A DNA stretch of 64,000 bases. Origin: Azophilus sp965220835 (GTDB taxonomy: Bacteria; Pseudomonadota; Gammaproteobacteria; Pseudomonadales; Azotimanducaceae). The DNA is taken from contig OZ244842.1 of NCBI GenBank assembly GCA_965220835.1, positions 3,162,001-3,226,000 on the forward strand. Direction: 5' to 3'. The notes beneath the pieces are model-generated. The model was given only the letters and a program-made list of their open reading frames with translations. It was not told the DNA's origin and made no database searches. The position numbers and the translations under genes were made by a program. The number at the start of each line of letters is the position of its first letter. The stretch's first letter is position 1. Positions 10,041 to 18,502 of this stretch are shown here, piece by piece.

Positions 10041-11470
10041 GCGCGGCGCGCCCTGCGGCCATGCCCCTGCTGCCGTCGCTCAAGAACCTGCATGCAGTGG
10101 TCATAGGCGACCTCATGCTGGATCGCTACTGGCACGGCGAGGCGCGGGGCATTTCCCCGGAGGCCCCGGTGCCGGTGGTAGCGGTCAGCGACGTGGAGGA
10201 CCGCCCCGGCGGCGGCGCCAACGTCGCCCTCAACGTTGCCAGCCTGGGCGCCCGTTGCACCTTGCTCGGCTGCATCGGCAAAGACGCTGAAGGAACGGCG
10301 CTTAAGTCCATTCTGGAAGCGGCTGGAGTGATCTGCGACGTCGTGGAAATTGATGGCTGGCCCACAACGCTAAAGCTGCGCGTGGTCAGCCAGCAACAGC
10401 AGTTGCTGCGCAACGACTTCGAGTCCCCGGTGCCCGCCGAGGCGGCAAAAGCGCTGGTGGCAAAGGCAAGCGCCCATCTGGCGGATGCCGACGTGCTGAT
10501 CGTGGCCGACTACGACAAGGGCGCGGTGGCCGACCCCGCAGCGCTGATTCAAGCGGCCAACGCATCGGGCACGCCCAGCGTGGTCGACCCCAAGCACAAG
10601 CCCCTGTCCAGCTACGCCGGCGCCAGCCTGATGAAGCCAAACCGCCATGAATTCACAGCTGCTGCGGGCCGGTTCAGTGACGTCGATGCGCTGGCCGAAG
10701 CCGCCCAAGCGCTCTGCCGCGACCACCGTTTCGGCGCCATGGTGGTCACCGCCGGCGAGGAGGGCATGACTGTCGTGGAGGGTCCGCACACCCACCACCT
10801 GCCCGCCCGCCAAGTGGAGGTGTACGACGTCACCGGCGCCGGCGACACCGCCGCAGCCGTTCTCGGCGTGGCCTTGGGCGAGGGCCTGCCGGTGTTGAGC
10901 TGCGCTCGTTTGGCCAACATCGCGGCGTCATTGGCCGTGGCCAAATCCGGCACCGCCGCAGTGAGCGGGCCGGAACTGGCGCTGGCAGCTGCCCAGGAGT
11001 CAGCGGACCGCGGCGTATTGAGCGCCGATCAACTCGCCATGGCCGTGGCCGCGTCTCGGCAGGCCGGCGAGCGAATCGTCTTCACCAACGGCTGCTTCGA
11101 CATCCTCCACGCCGGCCACGTTGCCTATCTGGAACAAGCCCGCGGCCTCGGCGACCGCCTGATCGTCGCCGTCAACAGCGACGCCTCAGTGGCCCGCATC
11201 AAAGGGCCTCAGCGCCCGGTCAACACCCTGGCCCGGCGCATGCAAGTGCTGGCAGGCCTAAAATCCGTGGACTGGGTGGTGAGCTTCGACGAGGACACCC
11301 CAGAGCCGCTGCTTACGCGCTTCCGCCCAGACGTATTGGCCAAGGGCGGCGACTACCAGCGCCACGAAGTCGTCGGCGCCAACTTGGTGACAAGCTACGG
11401 CGGCGAGGTGCAGGTGCTCGACCGCGTGGACGACTGCTCAACCACGGCTATATTGGACCGGCTTAGCTAG
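10037..11470 (+). CDS. hldE: Bifunctional heptose-7-phosphate kinase / heptose-1-phosphate adenylyltransferase
   Basis: A 477-residue fusion of a PfkB-type kinase and a nucleotidyltransferase, the usual length of HldE (RfaE). It phosphorylates D-glycero-beta-D-manno-heptose 7-phosphate at C1 and, after dephosphorylation by GmhB, adds AMP to give ADP-heptose for the LPS inner core. Kinase landmarks are RPGGGANVALN (about 56-66) and DVTGAGDT (264-271, catalytic D270). The transferase begins with TNGCFDILHAGH (350-361) holding the HxGH motif. The ATG at 10037 overlaps the SDR stop; an in-frame start at 10013 is less likely. Its stop shares a CTAG with the convergent DUF429 gene. Confidence 0.97.
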   Translation: MSAARPAAMPLLPSLKNLHAVVIGDLMLDRYWHGEARGISPEAPVPVVAVSDVEDRPGGGANVALNVASLGARCTLLGCIGKDAEGTALKSILEAAGVICDVVEIDGWPTTLKLRVVSQQQQLLRNDFESPVPAEAAKALVAKASAHLADADVLIVADYDKGAVADPAALIQAANASGTPSVVDPKHKPLSSYAGASLMKPNRHEFTAAAGRFSDVDALAEAAQALCRDHRFGAMVVTAGEEGMTVVEGPHTHHLPARQVEVYDVTGAGDTAAAVLGVALGEGLPVLSCARLANIAASLAVAKSGTAAVSGPELALAAAQESADRGVLSADQLAMAVAASRQAGERIVFTNGCFDILHAGHVAYLEQARGLGDRLIVAVNSDASVARIKGPQRPVNTLARRMQVLAGLKSVDWVVSFDEDTPEPLLTRFRPDVLAKGGDYQRHEVVGANLVTSYGGEVQVLDRVDDCSTTAILDRLS

Positions 11471-12117
11471 CAAATCCGCTTTGGCCAGAAGTATGAAACA
11501 GGCGCAAGCCAGTAGCTTCTGGGATCCTGTTCAGAGGGGTTCCGCGAATCTGCCAGGTTCGTCTTCCACTTACCTTGGAAACCCTCCCGGGCACACACGG
11601 CCGCGATTGCCGCATCGCGCTGGTGCTCATCATTCCACATGTCTTGAATCTTGTATCGCTTGGCGAAAGTCTCGCCGTCAAAGCCTAATGCGTGCAAGAG
11701 GGCCTTGGGGTGAGACTCTGTGATTGGCAACTCGGGGAATGACTCCCGCAGCCGTAAGGCAAGCAGTGGACCGCCAGCGACCACAGCGCCACGTAGCGAG
11801 TTTACCGATTGCACAGTACCCGACTGAATCCCATACTTTCTTCTAATTGCCGCGTCCGCAAGACGGCCACCACCCTCGATCGACGACCACCACATAGGCG
11901 CATCAATCCCGATGCCAAGAGGTGTTCCCTGCTTCCCGATCCATTTTGCGGCCTCATCCACCGACGAAACCGTCTTGTAGCGGGCACGCCCACTCTCCGT
12001 GACGACCGCAACCCCGAAGCTTTTTTTTCCGCCCGGGTCAGCTCCCGCCCAAACTTTTCCCAACTGTTCGTCTGTTGGTGCAGGCATTCTGCCAAGCTTC
12101 CGGTTTCCTTCGATCAT
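11467..12117 (-). CDS. DUF429 family protein
   Basis: A 216-residue soluble protein. It contains an early AGADPGGKKSFGVAVV strand (25-40) and IGIDAPMWW (72-80), the acidic motifs of DUF429 proteins, which have an RNase-H-like fold and no assigned reaction. The start is ATG at 12117 with GGGAG upstream; an ATG at 12087 is a credible alternative. Its 3' end overlaps hldE by 4 bp in convergent orientation. Codon use and the AT content of the following 300 bp look less typical than the surrounding core genes, consistent with an accessory insertion together with the Uma2 gene. Function unknown. Confidence 0.75.
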   Translation of the reverse strand: MIEGNRKLGRMPAPTDEQLGKVWAGADPGGKKSFGVAVVTESGRARYKTVSSVDEAAKWIGKQGTPLGIGIDAPMWWSSIEGGGRLADAAIRRKYGIQSGTVQSVNSLRGAVVAGGPLLALRLRESFPELPITESHPKALLHALGFDGETFAKRYKIQDMWNDEHQRDAAIAAVCAREGFQGKWKTNLADSRNPSEQDPRSYWLAPVSYFWPKRIC

Positions 12118-12295
12118 CTTGCTCCCGAAGCTCCGTTGTAGTGCAAACGACTGCCTCGACTATACCAAGCAATCGCTCGTAGTCTTCGTAGGCGTCTTGG
12201 GTAGCAGTGAATGCGCCGTCCTGAACGAGTGGTCTCCGAAGCTCCGCGGTTAGCCTACACCACATCCTAGGTCCTTTCCTGCAGTCTTCCAACAA
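12038..12295 (-). CDS. Possible small protein upstream of DUF429 gene (or frame-shifted remnant)
   Basis: An 85-codon frame upstream of and overlapping the DUF429 gene by 80 bp. Its first 60 residues (containing RRPLVQDGAFTATQDAYEDY and ERLLGIVEAVVCTTTELREQ) read like real protein, with a balanced acidic/hydrophobic helical pattern. The last 25 residues lie over the DUF429 start and look like shadow. It may be a genuine small gene or the 5' part of a broken one. I recognise no family. The 190 bp further upstream, up to the Uma2 gene, shows nothing else. Confidence 0.3.
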   Translation of the reverse strand: MLEDCRKGPRMWCRLTAELRRPLVQDGAFTATQDAYEDYERLLGIVEAVVCTTTELREQDDRRKPEAWQNACTNRRTVGKSLGGS

Positions 12296-12484
12296 ACATA
12301 GCTAGACGATAGCTTCTGATTTGTCGACTAACTGAGAGACTAATGTCTCGCAAAAGAGGTGCCGGCTCCTAGTTGCTCGACAACCGCATCTTTGACCTTT
12401 GCAAATTGGCAGAGGCTGCAGCCCGTTCCCGGCCCTGTGCTATCGTGGGGGCCGCAACGCAACCGCTCGCCCAAGGAGCGCCGC

Positions 12485-13204
12485 ATGCCACCAGCCGAAT
12501 TCATGCCAGCCCGTCGACCCACCCATCGGTTGTCCCCAGCCAAACCACGGAGGCGGCAGCCGCCCGCGCCGGTCGAGTACCCTGAGTCGGACGGCAAGCC
12601 CATGTCCGAGACGCCGATCCACTGGCATGCCACCGTCGATTTCGCGCACCCGCTCATGGACCGGTACGCCGCCCGTCCGGACGCCTATGTGGGCAGCGAC
12701 ATGCTGATGTACTGGCAGGAAGGAAATCCCGGAAAGCGGGTATCACCCGACGTGTTCGTGGCCTTCGGCCCGAAGAAGGAGCCGGAGCGGCGCATCTGGA
12801 AGGTCTGGGAGGAGGGCTTGGCAGCGGACTTCATTCTGGAGGTGACGTCGGCGAGCACGCGACGCAGGGACGAGGGGTTCAAAGCCGAGCTGTATGAAAA
12901 GCTGGGCGTCACGGAGTACTGGCAGTTCGACCCTACAGAGGACTACCTGAGTCCCAGCCTTAGGGGCCGACGCCTTGCGTCGAGTGGCGCCTACGAGCCG
13001 ATCCCTCTGGAGCCACGGGACGACGGTCTGGCTGGCTGGTCAGAGGTTCTTGGTTTGGAACTGCACCCGAAGGGCCATGCGTTACGCCTGTTCGACCCAG
13101 AGCTTAGCGAATTCCTCCCTATCCACAGTGAGACGATGGCGAAGCTGGCTGCGGCAGAAGCGCGAATCAAGCAACTGGAACAGCAGCTAAGCCGGGATCC
13201 CTGA
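12485..13204 (+). CDS. Uma2-family (DUF820) putative PD-(D/E)XK nuclease
   Basis: A 239-residue protein preceded by a clear AAGGAG at 12475-12480. The core SPDVFVAFG (D89), FILEVTSAST (E119) and an EGFKAELYEKLGVTEYW helix (K133) are the Uma2/DUF820 pattern, a restriction-endonuclease-like fold of unproven role that is common and multicopy in cyanobacteria and sporadic elsewhere. The first 45 residues are Pro/Arg rich and poorly structured. The C-terminal 25 residues (ETMAKLAAAEARIKQLEQQL) form a short coiled coil, common in Uma2 proteins. It lies convergent with the GMC gene and next to DUF429, in what looks like an accessory patch. Confidence 0.85.
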   Translation: MPPAEFMPARRPTHRLSPAKPRRRQPPAPVEYPESDGKPMSETPIHWHATVDFAHPLMDRYAARPDAYVGSDMLMYWQEGNPGKRVSPDVFVAFGPKKEPERRIWKVWEEGLAADFILEVTSASTRRRDEGFKAELYEKLGVTEYWQFDPTEDYLSPSLRGRRLASSGAYEPIPLEPRDDGLAGWSEVLGLELHPKGHALRLFDPELSEFLPIHSETMAKLAAAEARIKQLEQQLSRDP

Positions 13205-13313
13205 GCACCCGGCCACTTGATTCTGTGCCTGCGGCATCCCCCAAATTGCCTAGCGAGAGCAATCGGCAATGGGTGCGACTGGTTACCAAACTGGTCTCAG
13301 ATCGCTCTCCTGT

Positions 13314-14930
13314 CTATGCGCCTTCTTTTAAGTCAGCCGCTAGCTCGCGTGAGAGTTTCGCGGAGATTCCAAAAATGGACATCTGTGGATTGGTCCCGAG
13401 CCCGGTGGGGAACAACGAGCCATCGTGAATGGACAGTTGCTCCAAGTGCCGGAATCGGCCTCGACTGTCGGTCACCGCCAGCCGATCTTCCTCCCCCATC
13501 GCACATCCACCCATCGGATGCGCACTCGAGACGCCGAGCTTGTTGGGGGCCATGTCCAGTGCTTCCACCAAGCCTTTGATGGCGCTGGCAGAAGACACCC
13601 ACTGTCCGTTGTTGTGAACCGGCCGCACTCGCTGAGCGCCTGCCGCGAGTTGCAACTCCATCATGCCCAGGTACGCTTGCTTTGCGCCATCAAAGAAGTA
13701 ATCGTTCATTGGGTAGTCGAGCACCGGCGCGCCACCGGCACCCAACTCCACCGAGCCGCCAGGGCTGTCTTCGTGGAATCCATCTCTCAACAGCGACATC
13801 AGGGCATTGGTGTGCGAGAGGTTTTGCATATCCTCGAACAGTTGTTGGCCGTGGCCGCCAACCAAGGATGCAAAGGTCCCCGGCAACAAGGGCAGCGCCT
13901 CCAGCTTGAACCCCATCCTGCCGTTAACGCCATCCCGCCAGGTGTAGGCATCTGAGTAGATGGACTGGGGCGCACCATAGTAAGGATCGATACGCTCCTT
14001 GAATTGGCCCAACGACACCACGACCGGATGCAGGAACGTCCGCTTGCCAATCCGATCATGGGGATCAGGTACGCCAGAGCGCAACAAAATGCCCGGCGTG
14101 TTGATCGCGCCGCCAGACAACACGGTGTGTCGCGCGCTTACCTTGATGGTTCTTCCGGTTAGGGCTCGGCCATCGGCCGCTAGCGCCCGGCCGGTGACGC
14201 CTGCCACCTTGTCACCAATGACGTCCAAGCCTTCGACACGGACGCGATAAACCAACGAACTGCCTCTGCTCAACGCTTCAGGAATGGTGCTCACCAGCAT
14301 GGACTTCTTCGCATCCATCGGACAGCCCACGCCACAGTAGCCAATGTTGATGCAACCAAAGACATTTCGAGGAATGTGGTCCCAATGAACGCCCAGATTT
14401 TGAGCGCCGCGTTTCAGCACTGCGTTGTTCGGATTGGCCGCCATCCATTTCATGACATTGAGCTGGGACTCCATGGCTTCAAAGTGAGGGGCGAGCTCAG
14501 CATCGGTCAGGCCTTTGACGCCAAACTCCGAGGCCCAATACGCGAGGGTTTGGGGCGGGGTTCTAAAGGTTGAGCACCAGTTCACCGTCGTGCCGCCGCC
14601 CACGTTGCGGCCTTGGGCGACCAAGATGCTGCCATCCTTGGTGTGGCGCATGGCACCCTCTTGATAGAGATCAGTCAGGCCTTCGCGTTCGACCATGTTG
14701 AATTGATCGGATGTCTTGAGGACGCCCTCTTCGAGCATGACTACCTTGAGGCCAGCTTCGCTAAGAATGTTGGCTGTTGTTCCGCCGCCGGAGCCCGTGC
14801 CCACGATGACCACATCTGCTTCCAGGTACAGGTCTTGGGTCAGTGCGCTGGCGTTGCTGATGTCCCAGCCTTTCGCCTTGGCGTCGGCATAGGGATCCTT
14901 GACTCCCCTAATTTCGAGTTTGTTGAACAC
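13314..14930 (-). CDS. GMC-family FAD oxidoreductase (large subunit)
   Basis: A 538-residue FAD oxidoreductase. The Rossmann motif VIVGTGSGGGTTAN spans residues 41-54. GGGTTVNWC follows further on, and the C-terminal active-site segments SSAHPMGGCAMG and TGLGTNPQM hold the usual His and Asn. GMC enzymes oxidise alcohols, sugars or sterols. There is no signal peptide. The start is GTG at 14930, sharing one base with the TAG stop of the upstream Tat protein, with GGGGAGG as ribosome site. The arrangement matches periplasmic gluconate- or sorbitol-dehydrogenase-like complexes in which the small subunit carries the flavoprotein across the membrane. No cytochrome subunit is adjacent. Confidence 0.92.
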   Translation of the reverse strand: MFNKLEIRGVKDPYADAKAKGWDISNASALTQDLYLEADVVIVGTGSGGGTTANILSEAGLKVVMLEEGVLKTSDQFNMVEREGLTDLYQEGAMRHTKDGSILVAQGRNVGGGTTVNWCSTFRTPPQTLAYWASEFGVKGLTDAELAPHFEAMESQLNVMKWMAANPNNAVLKRGAQNLGVHWDHIPRNVFGCINIGYCGVGCPMDAKKSMLVSTIPEALSRGSSLVYRVRVEGLDVIGDKVAGVTGRALAADGRALTGRTIKVSARHTVLSGGAINTPGILLRSGVPDPHDRIGKRTFLHPVVVSLGQFKERIDPYYGAPQSIYSDAYTWRDGVNGRMGFKLEALPLLPGTFASLVGGHGQQLFEDMQNLSHTNALMSLLRDGFHEDSPGGSVELGAGGAPVLDYPMNDYFFDGAKQAYLGMMELQLAAGAQRVRPVHNNGQWVSSASAIKGLVEALDMAPNKLGVSSAHPMGGCAMGEEDRLAVTDSRGRFRHLEQLSIHDGSLFPTGLGTNPQMSIFGISAKLSRELAADLKEGA

Positions 14931-15508
14931 TATGCCTCCCCAGCGGAAACTGATGCTTCGACGATTTTCTTGGGTGATCCCGGGTAGCCCGTGACGGCTT
15001 GCTCATCGGGTTGCATGTACCACGCCGTTCGAATGAGCGACGTTGTCAGTGCATAGGCGATTCGCTTGAGTCCAAAACCACTGCTCCGCCAATCCTCCAA
15101 GATCTCGGCAGCCTGATCCGGCGTCATCTTGGGCCAGTCCGTCCAAGTCAGCGTCATTAGAGGCCGCGTCAGCGAACCCGTGAGGAGGTCAACGAGGTCT
15201 CGAATCGCGCCCAGCGTGTTTGGGGCGGCGGGCGCCAACATTCGCTCAATCGAGACGAGCAAGGCGGACGAGGCTTCTGGAGACCGTGCCTGCACAATGA
15301 CCGCGGGCAGCATGGCGGTGAAGTACGCTGCGTCGGCGGCCCGCAGAACCCGGAGCTCCCTCGCTTGCGCCCGCACTAAAGGAGAGGTAGTCAATAGCGC
15401 AAGACCGCTGCCGGCATAAATGGCCGCGGTCCCCATCATCGAGGCACCCAGAAAGTCTCGACGCGATAGGCCGGGATTGCCCAAACTTCGAATGATCTGT
15501 TCAGCCAT
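14930..15508 (-). CDS. Tat-exported small subunit of the GMC dehydrogenase
   Basis: A 192-residue protein with a twin-arginine signal: SRRDFLGAS at residues 15-23, then a hydrophobic stretch to about residue 45. The mature part is helical and contains a TWTDWPKMTPDQAAEILEDW segment, as in gluconate 2-dehydrogenase subunit 3-like and related 'TAT leader' small subunits. It ends one base inside the GMC start, so the two are translated together. The known role of such subunits is to provide the Tat signal for folding and export of the FAD subunit. Family assignment of the mature part is by context rather than strong motifs. Confidence 0.78.
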   Translation of the reverse strand: MAEQIIRSLGNPGLSRRDFLGASMMGTAAIYAGSGLALLTTSPLVRAQARELRVLRAADAAYFTAMLPAVIVQARSPEASSALLVSIERMLAPAAPNTLGAIRDLVDLLTGSLTRPLMTLTWTDWPKMTPDQAAEILEDWRSSGFGLKRIAYALTTSLIRTAWYMQPDEQAVTGYPGSPKKIVEASVSAGEA

Positions 15509-16008
15509 CGATCAAAACGCCTGCATCGCAAGATCACTCGTGATCCAGCTCAACTCTTGAATGCAGTCTATGGCCGTCAGAGATCAAAATAAAATGAATT
15601 GTTTTGGGTGTGGTTGCCAAATATTTGAATGGGCGTTGTCGGGGTTTTCGCCTGTGGAGGCAGCCGCCTTGGCGACTTCCCGGGCGTGGGTAGAGTCACA
15701 TCTTGTGTGTAGATTCGGTATTTCATGCTGTGCGAATTAGGCAGTATGAGGCGGAGGAAAACGGTGTAGCGGTCGCAGCCGATTAGTTGCCTTTGGGGGG
15801 GCGTGCAAGCGACCGACACCGCACGAAACCAGCCAACGGCGGATTGCTGACGCGATCCCTCACCGCGCTCTCAAATGCCCGACGCCGACATGCCGTTGGT
15901 TGCTTTGCCGAAGAAACTGTTCATGGGTGGTGATTGTGGGCAGGCGCGGGGAACGCCGCCAGCGAAAACGTCCACGAGTTGTGACGGCGATTTTCTCGAA
16001 GCTGTTCC
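15509..16008. other. Intergenic region, 500 bp
   Basis: No supported gene. Two short frames here (15577-15819 minus, 15875-16120 plus) have no family resemblance, no ribosome site and unlikely composition. The part at 15580-15620 is notably AT-rich and probably holds the promoter of the Tat/GMC pair, but I cannot place clear -35/-10 boxes. Confidence 0.4.
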
Positions 16009-17463
16009 CTACTCGGGGAGCGGCTCACTGAGCAAGTACCCAGCGAATGAAGGGATGGGCATCGAGTACGATGCCTCGTCGGCGCTAAGCGCTAGGAATC
16101 CGCTGTGCTCGGCGTCTTGAATGAATTGCGTGGCGTTTGCGCCGGACAGCGTGGACGTTCGCCGTCCGACTTCCTCGACGAGGTCAAACAGGTCACTGTA
16201 CGGTAGCCGTCCGCCGTGCTCACGAAGAGACGGGACCAGTTCCCTAGCCAGTTTTTCGAATCCCCCATGACGGCGCCGGATGCGCGCCACGCGCTGCCTG
16301 TGGTAGTTCGCGCGGCTTCGGTCTCCCAAGTGCATTGCCGCCGTGATATCGGCGCGGCGGGCGTCCATGCGGTCGGGGCTTGCTTGGCGAATCTGGCTGA
16401 TCGCAGCATTGAGATAGACGGCCAGATGCTGCGGCCAGTTGGCGGCGCGCTTGAGGATTGCCGCTCGCCATGGCCTGCCACCTTCCACGTTGAACGCGTT
16501 GAAGCAGCGGTTTACCGTTTGCTTGGCTGCGGCGGCATCGAGGCCGCCTAAGCGCATGGTCCTTCCGTCCACCAAACGAGACACGTTCACGTCAGCCAGC
16601 GAGAGCAGCGTGCCGGGCAGGCCAAACGCGCAAAAGGAGACAGGGGACTTGACGAGGCCTTGGTGCAGTGCGCTCAGCGTGCCCTTCCCACCGTGTGCCT
16701 TGCCCGGGGCGATGCCTTGCGCTTCGTCAATCATCAGCACGATTTGCCAAGGCTGCCACGCGTGACTCCGCCGCTCGGACGCTTCAGCCATGGTCGTCGG
16801 AGGCCCTTCGCGAGAGGCCCCGAGCGAAAATCCCAAAACGCTTCCGCCCCGGTCGAAAAACTCGCGGGCCTTCGCTTTCGCCCCCATCGCGTCGAGCCTC
16901 CCCCAGTACTCGCCAAGCCGCTCCACTAAAGTTGCCACCTCGTCGGGCGGCCGCACCGTATCTTCCGCCGCCAACAGCTCCCCCGCTAGGCAAGTGACGA
17001 TGGCCTTGTCGATGGCGTCGGCAATGTGGGAAGGGGATTCCGCGGATTCGGCGGACAGCGGTACCGGCAGCCAACGCCGTCGCCCGGTCTCGGTGGGCGG
17101 CAGCGAGCGCATTTCCTCCATGAACTGGCACATCAGTGCGCTTTTGCCCGCGCCGGGCGGCCCCTCCACCACAATTGTTGCGTTGGCGCCATCGCCCAGC
17201 GACAGGCCGTTGGCCATCTCTCGGAAGGCGCTGATTTCGGCCTCTCGTCCAGAAAAGAACGGCACGCCCCGTCCGGTCATGGGCGCACGGTCCTTCAGTA
17301 GCAGGTACCTTTCCGCGCCAATGGAGTCCTGCCCGCGCAGATTGCCGCGATCCTGGTAGGTTGTGTCGATCAATGCCACGCAGGGCGTTATACCACGAAA
17401 CCGAAGTTGCGCCGGTGCGCCGACTGGCGCACATTGCGCAGAGGGAGTTTGCGGGAAATGCAT
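16009..17463 (-). CDS. Stand-alone AAA+ / STAND-like ATPase
   Basis: An ATPase of up to 484 residues. Walker A is GPPGAGKS (101-108) and Walker B is IVLMIDEAQG (241-250). It begins its core with FFSGREAEI (69-77), the entry segment of Orc/Cdc6-like and STAND ATPases. The C-terminal 100 residues (from about HGGFEKLARELVPSL) look like a helical winged-helix domain. A later ATG at 17280, just before that core, is a possible alternative start. No operon partner is visible: both flanks are gene-empty for more than 300 bp. Such DEAQ-box ATPases occur in transposition (TniB-like), phage and defence contexts. Which applies here cannot be told. Confidence 0.8.
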   Translation of the reverse strand: MHFPQTPSAQCAPVGAPAQLRFRGITPCVALIDTTYQDRGNLRGQDSIGAERYLLLKDRAPMTGRGVPFFSGREAEISAFREMANGLSLGDGANATIVVEGPPGAGKSALMCQFMEEMRSLPPTETGRRRWLPVPLSAESAESPSHIADAIDKAIVTCLAGELLAAEDTVRPPDEVATLVERLGEYWGRLDAMGAKAKAREFFDRGGSVLGFSLGASREGPPTTMAEASERRSHAWQPWQIVLMIDEAQGIAPGKAHGGKGTLSALHQGLVKSPVSFCAFGLPGTLLSLADVNVSRLVDGRTMRLGGLDAAAAKQTVNRCFNAFNVEGGRPWRAAILKRAANWPQHLAVYLNAAISQIRQASPDRMDARRADITAAMHLGDRSRANYHRQRVARIRRRHGGFEKLARELVPSLREHGGRLPYSDLFDLVEEVGRRTSTLSGANATQFIQDAEHSGFLALSADEASYSMPIPSFAGYLLSEPLPE

Positions 17464-17800
17464 GATCCCGATGGGCTGCCAAGACGCCCTTCGGGATCCT
17501 ACTCTGTTGCCTCCCCGACCAGAACGGACGCGACCGCTTTGTCTGCCTACCAGCGCATCCCGGAGCGCGTGATAGTGCGCACCATGATTAGGCCGGTTCT
17601 CCGGACTGATTCAGAACGGAATGTGCGCACCGATTCGGCGCAAGCGTTGAAGCAGGGACTCTACGGACTCACCGGAAGAAGGGGCCGTAGCCACGGCAAG
17701 TAGCGGTTGATGGTCCACTCCAGCAGATCGATCCTAGCATTGCGCGTCTGGCTCAATGAGTCTCGGCCGGAAGCAGACGTCGGCTAAGCCCAGCTCACAG
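17464..17800. other. Intergenic region, 337 bp
   Basis: No gene is supported. A 9-base direct repeat, GTGCGCACC, occurs at 17575-17583 and 17623-17631, within partly similar flanks. Nothing else structured is seen. Confidence 0.35.
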
Positions 17801-18502
17801 CTACTTTGAGTCCTTGCCCGGAAGTAACTTTGCCCACTGGTCTTCGACTTCGTTGATCTTGTCCTCATCCTTCATGAGTTCATTGATGTCGAACGGCTCA
17901 GGGACGTTGAGCCCCTTCTTGAACGCTGGTCGAGATTCGAGAGAGTGAAACCAGCGAGAGAGGTTTGGCATTTCTGCAAGTTCAATCCCGGTCCACTCAG
18001 CGCAGTACACCCAAGGCCATGAAGCGATGTCCGCGATACCGAATTCACCTGCCAGATACTCAACTGAGGCAAGTCGGCGATCAAGGACTCGGTATAGTCG
18101 CCTGGTTTCGTTTAGATACCGGTCTATCACATAGGGCATCTTCTCCGGGATATTGCGTATGAACACAAGTGCTTGGCCTTGCATTGGTCCGATTCCACCC
18201 ATCTGAAACATGAGCCACTGCAGGGCGACTGAGCGCTGGGTTGGGTCTTTAGGCAGCAGCTTCCCGGCTTTATCTGACAAGTAGATCAGGATGGCTCCTG
18301 ACTCGAACACCGCGAAGTTATTCTTCTCACGATCAATGATCGCGGGGATGCGGCCATTCGGATTGATGTCGAGATACCAGTCTTCCTTCTGCTCGTTCTT
18401 TGTGAAATCGACAAACTTCGCGTCGTAGGGCAGTTCAAGTTCTTCGAGGCAGATGGATGCCTTCCAACCATTCGGCGTTGATGCTGTGTATAAATCGATC
18501 AC
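17801..18502 (-). CDS. Glutathione S-transferase (YghU/YfcG-like)
   Basis: A 233-residue GST. The thioredoxin-like N-terminal domain starts IDLYTASTPNGWKASICLEE (2-21), in which the T-P-N-G-W-K segment is typical of the Nu-class/disulfide-bond-reductase group (YfcG, YghU). The cis-proline is in NGRIPAI (about 49-55) and the glutathione-binding FESGAILIYL follows. The C-terminal helical domain contains the conserved GEFGIADIASWPW. The start is GTG at 18502 and overlaps the stop of the upstream GST (GTGA). It conjugates or reduces glutathione disulfides; the client is unknown. Confidence 0.92.
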   Translation of the reverse strand: MIDLYTASTPNGWKASICLEELELPYDAKFVDFTKNEQKEDWYLDINPNGRIPAIIDREKNNFAVFESGAILIYLSDKAGKLLPKDPTQRSVALQWLMFQMGGIGPMQGQALVFIRNIPEKMPYVIDRYLNETRRLYRVLDRRLASVEYLAGEFGIADIASWPWVYCAEWTGIELAEMPNLSRWFHSLESRPAFKKGLNVPEPFDINELMKDEDKINEVEDQWAKLLPGKDSK

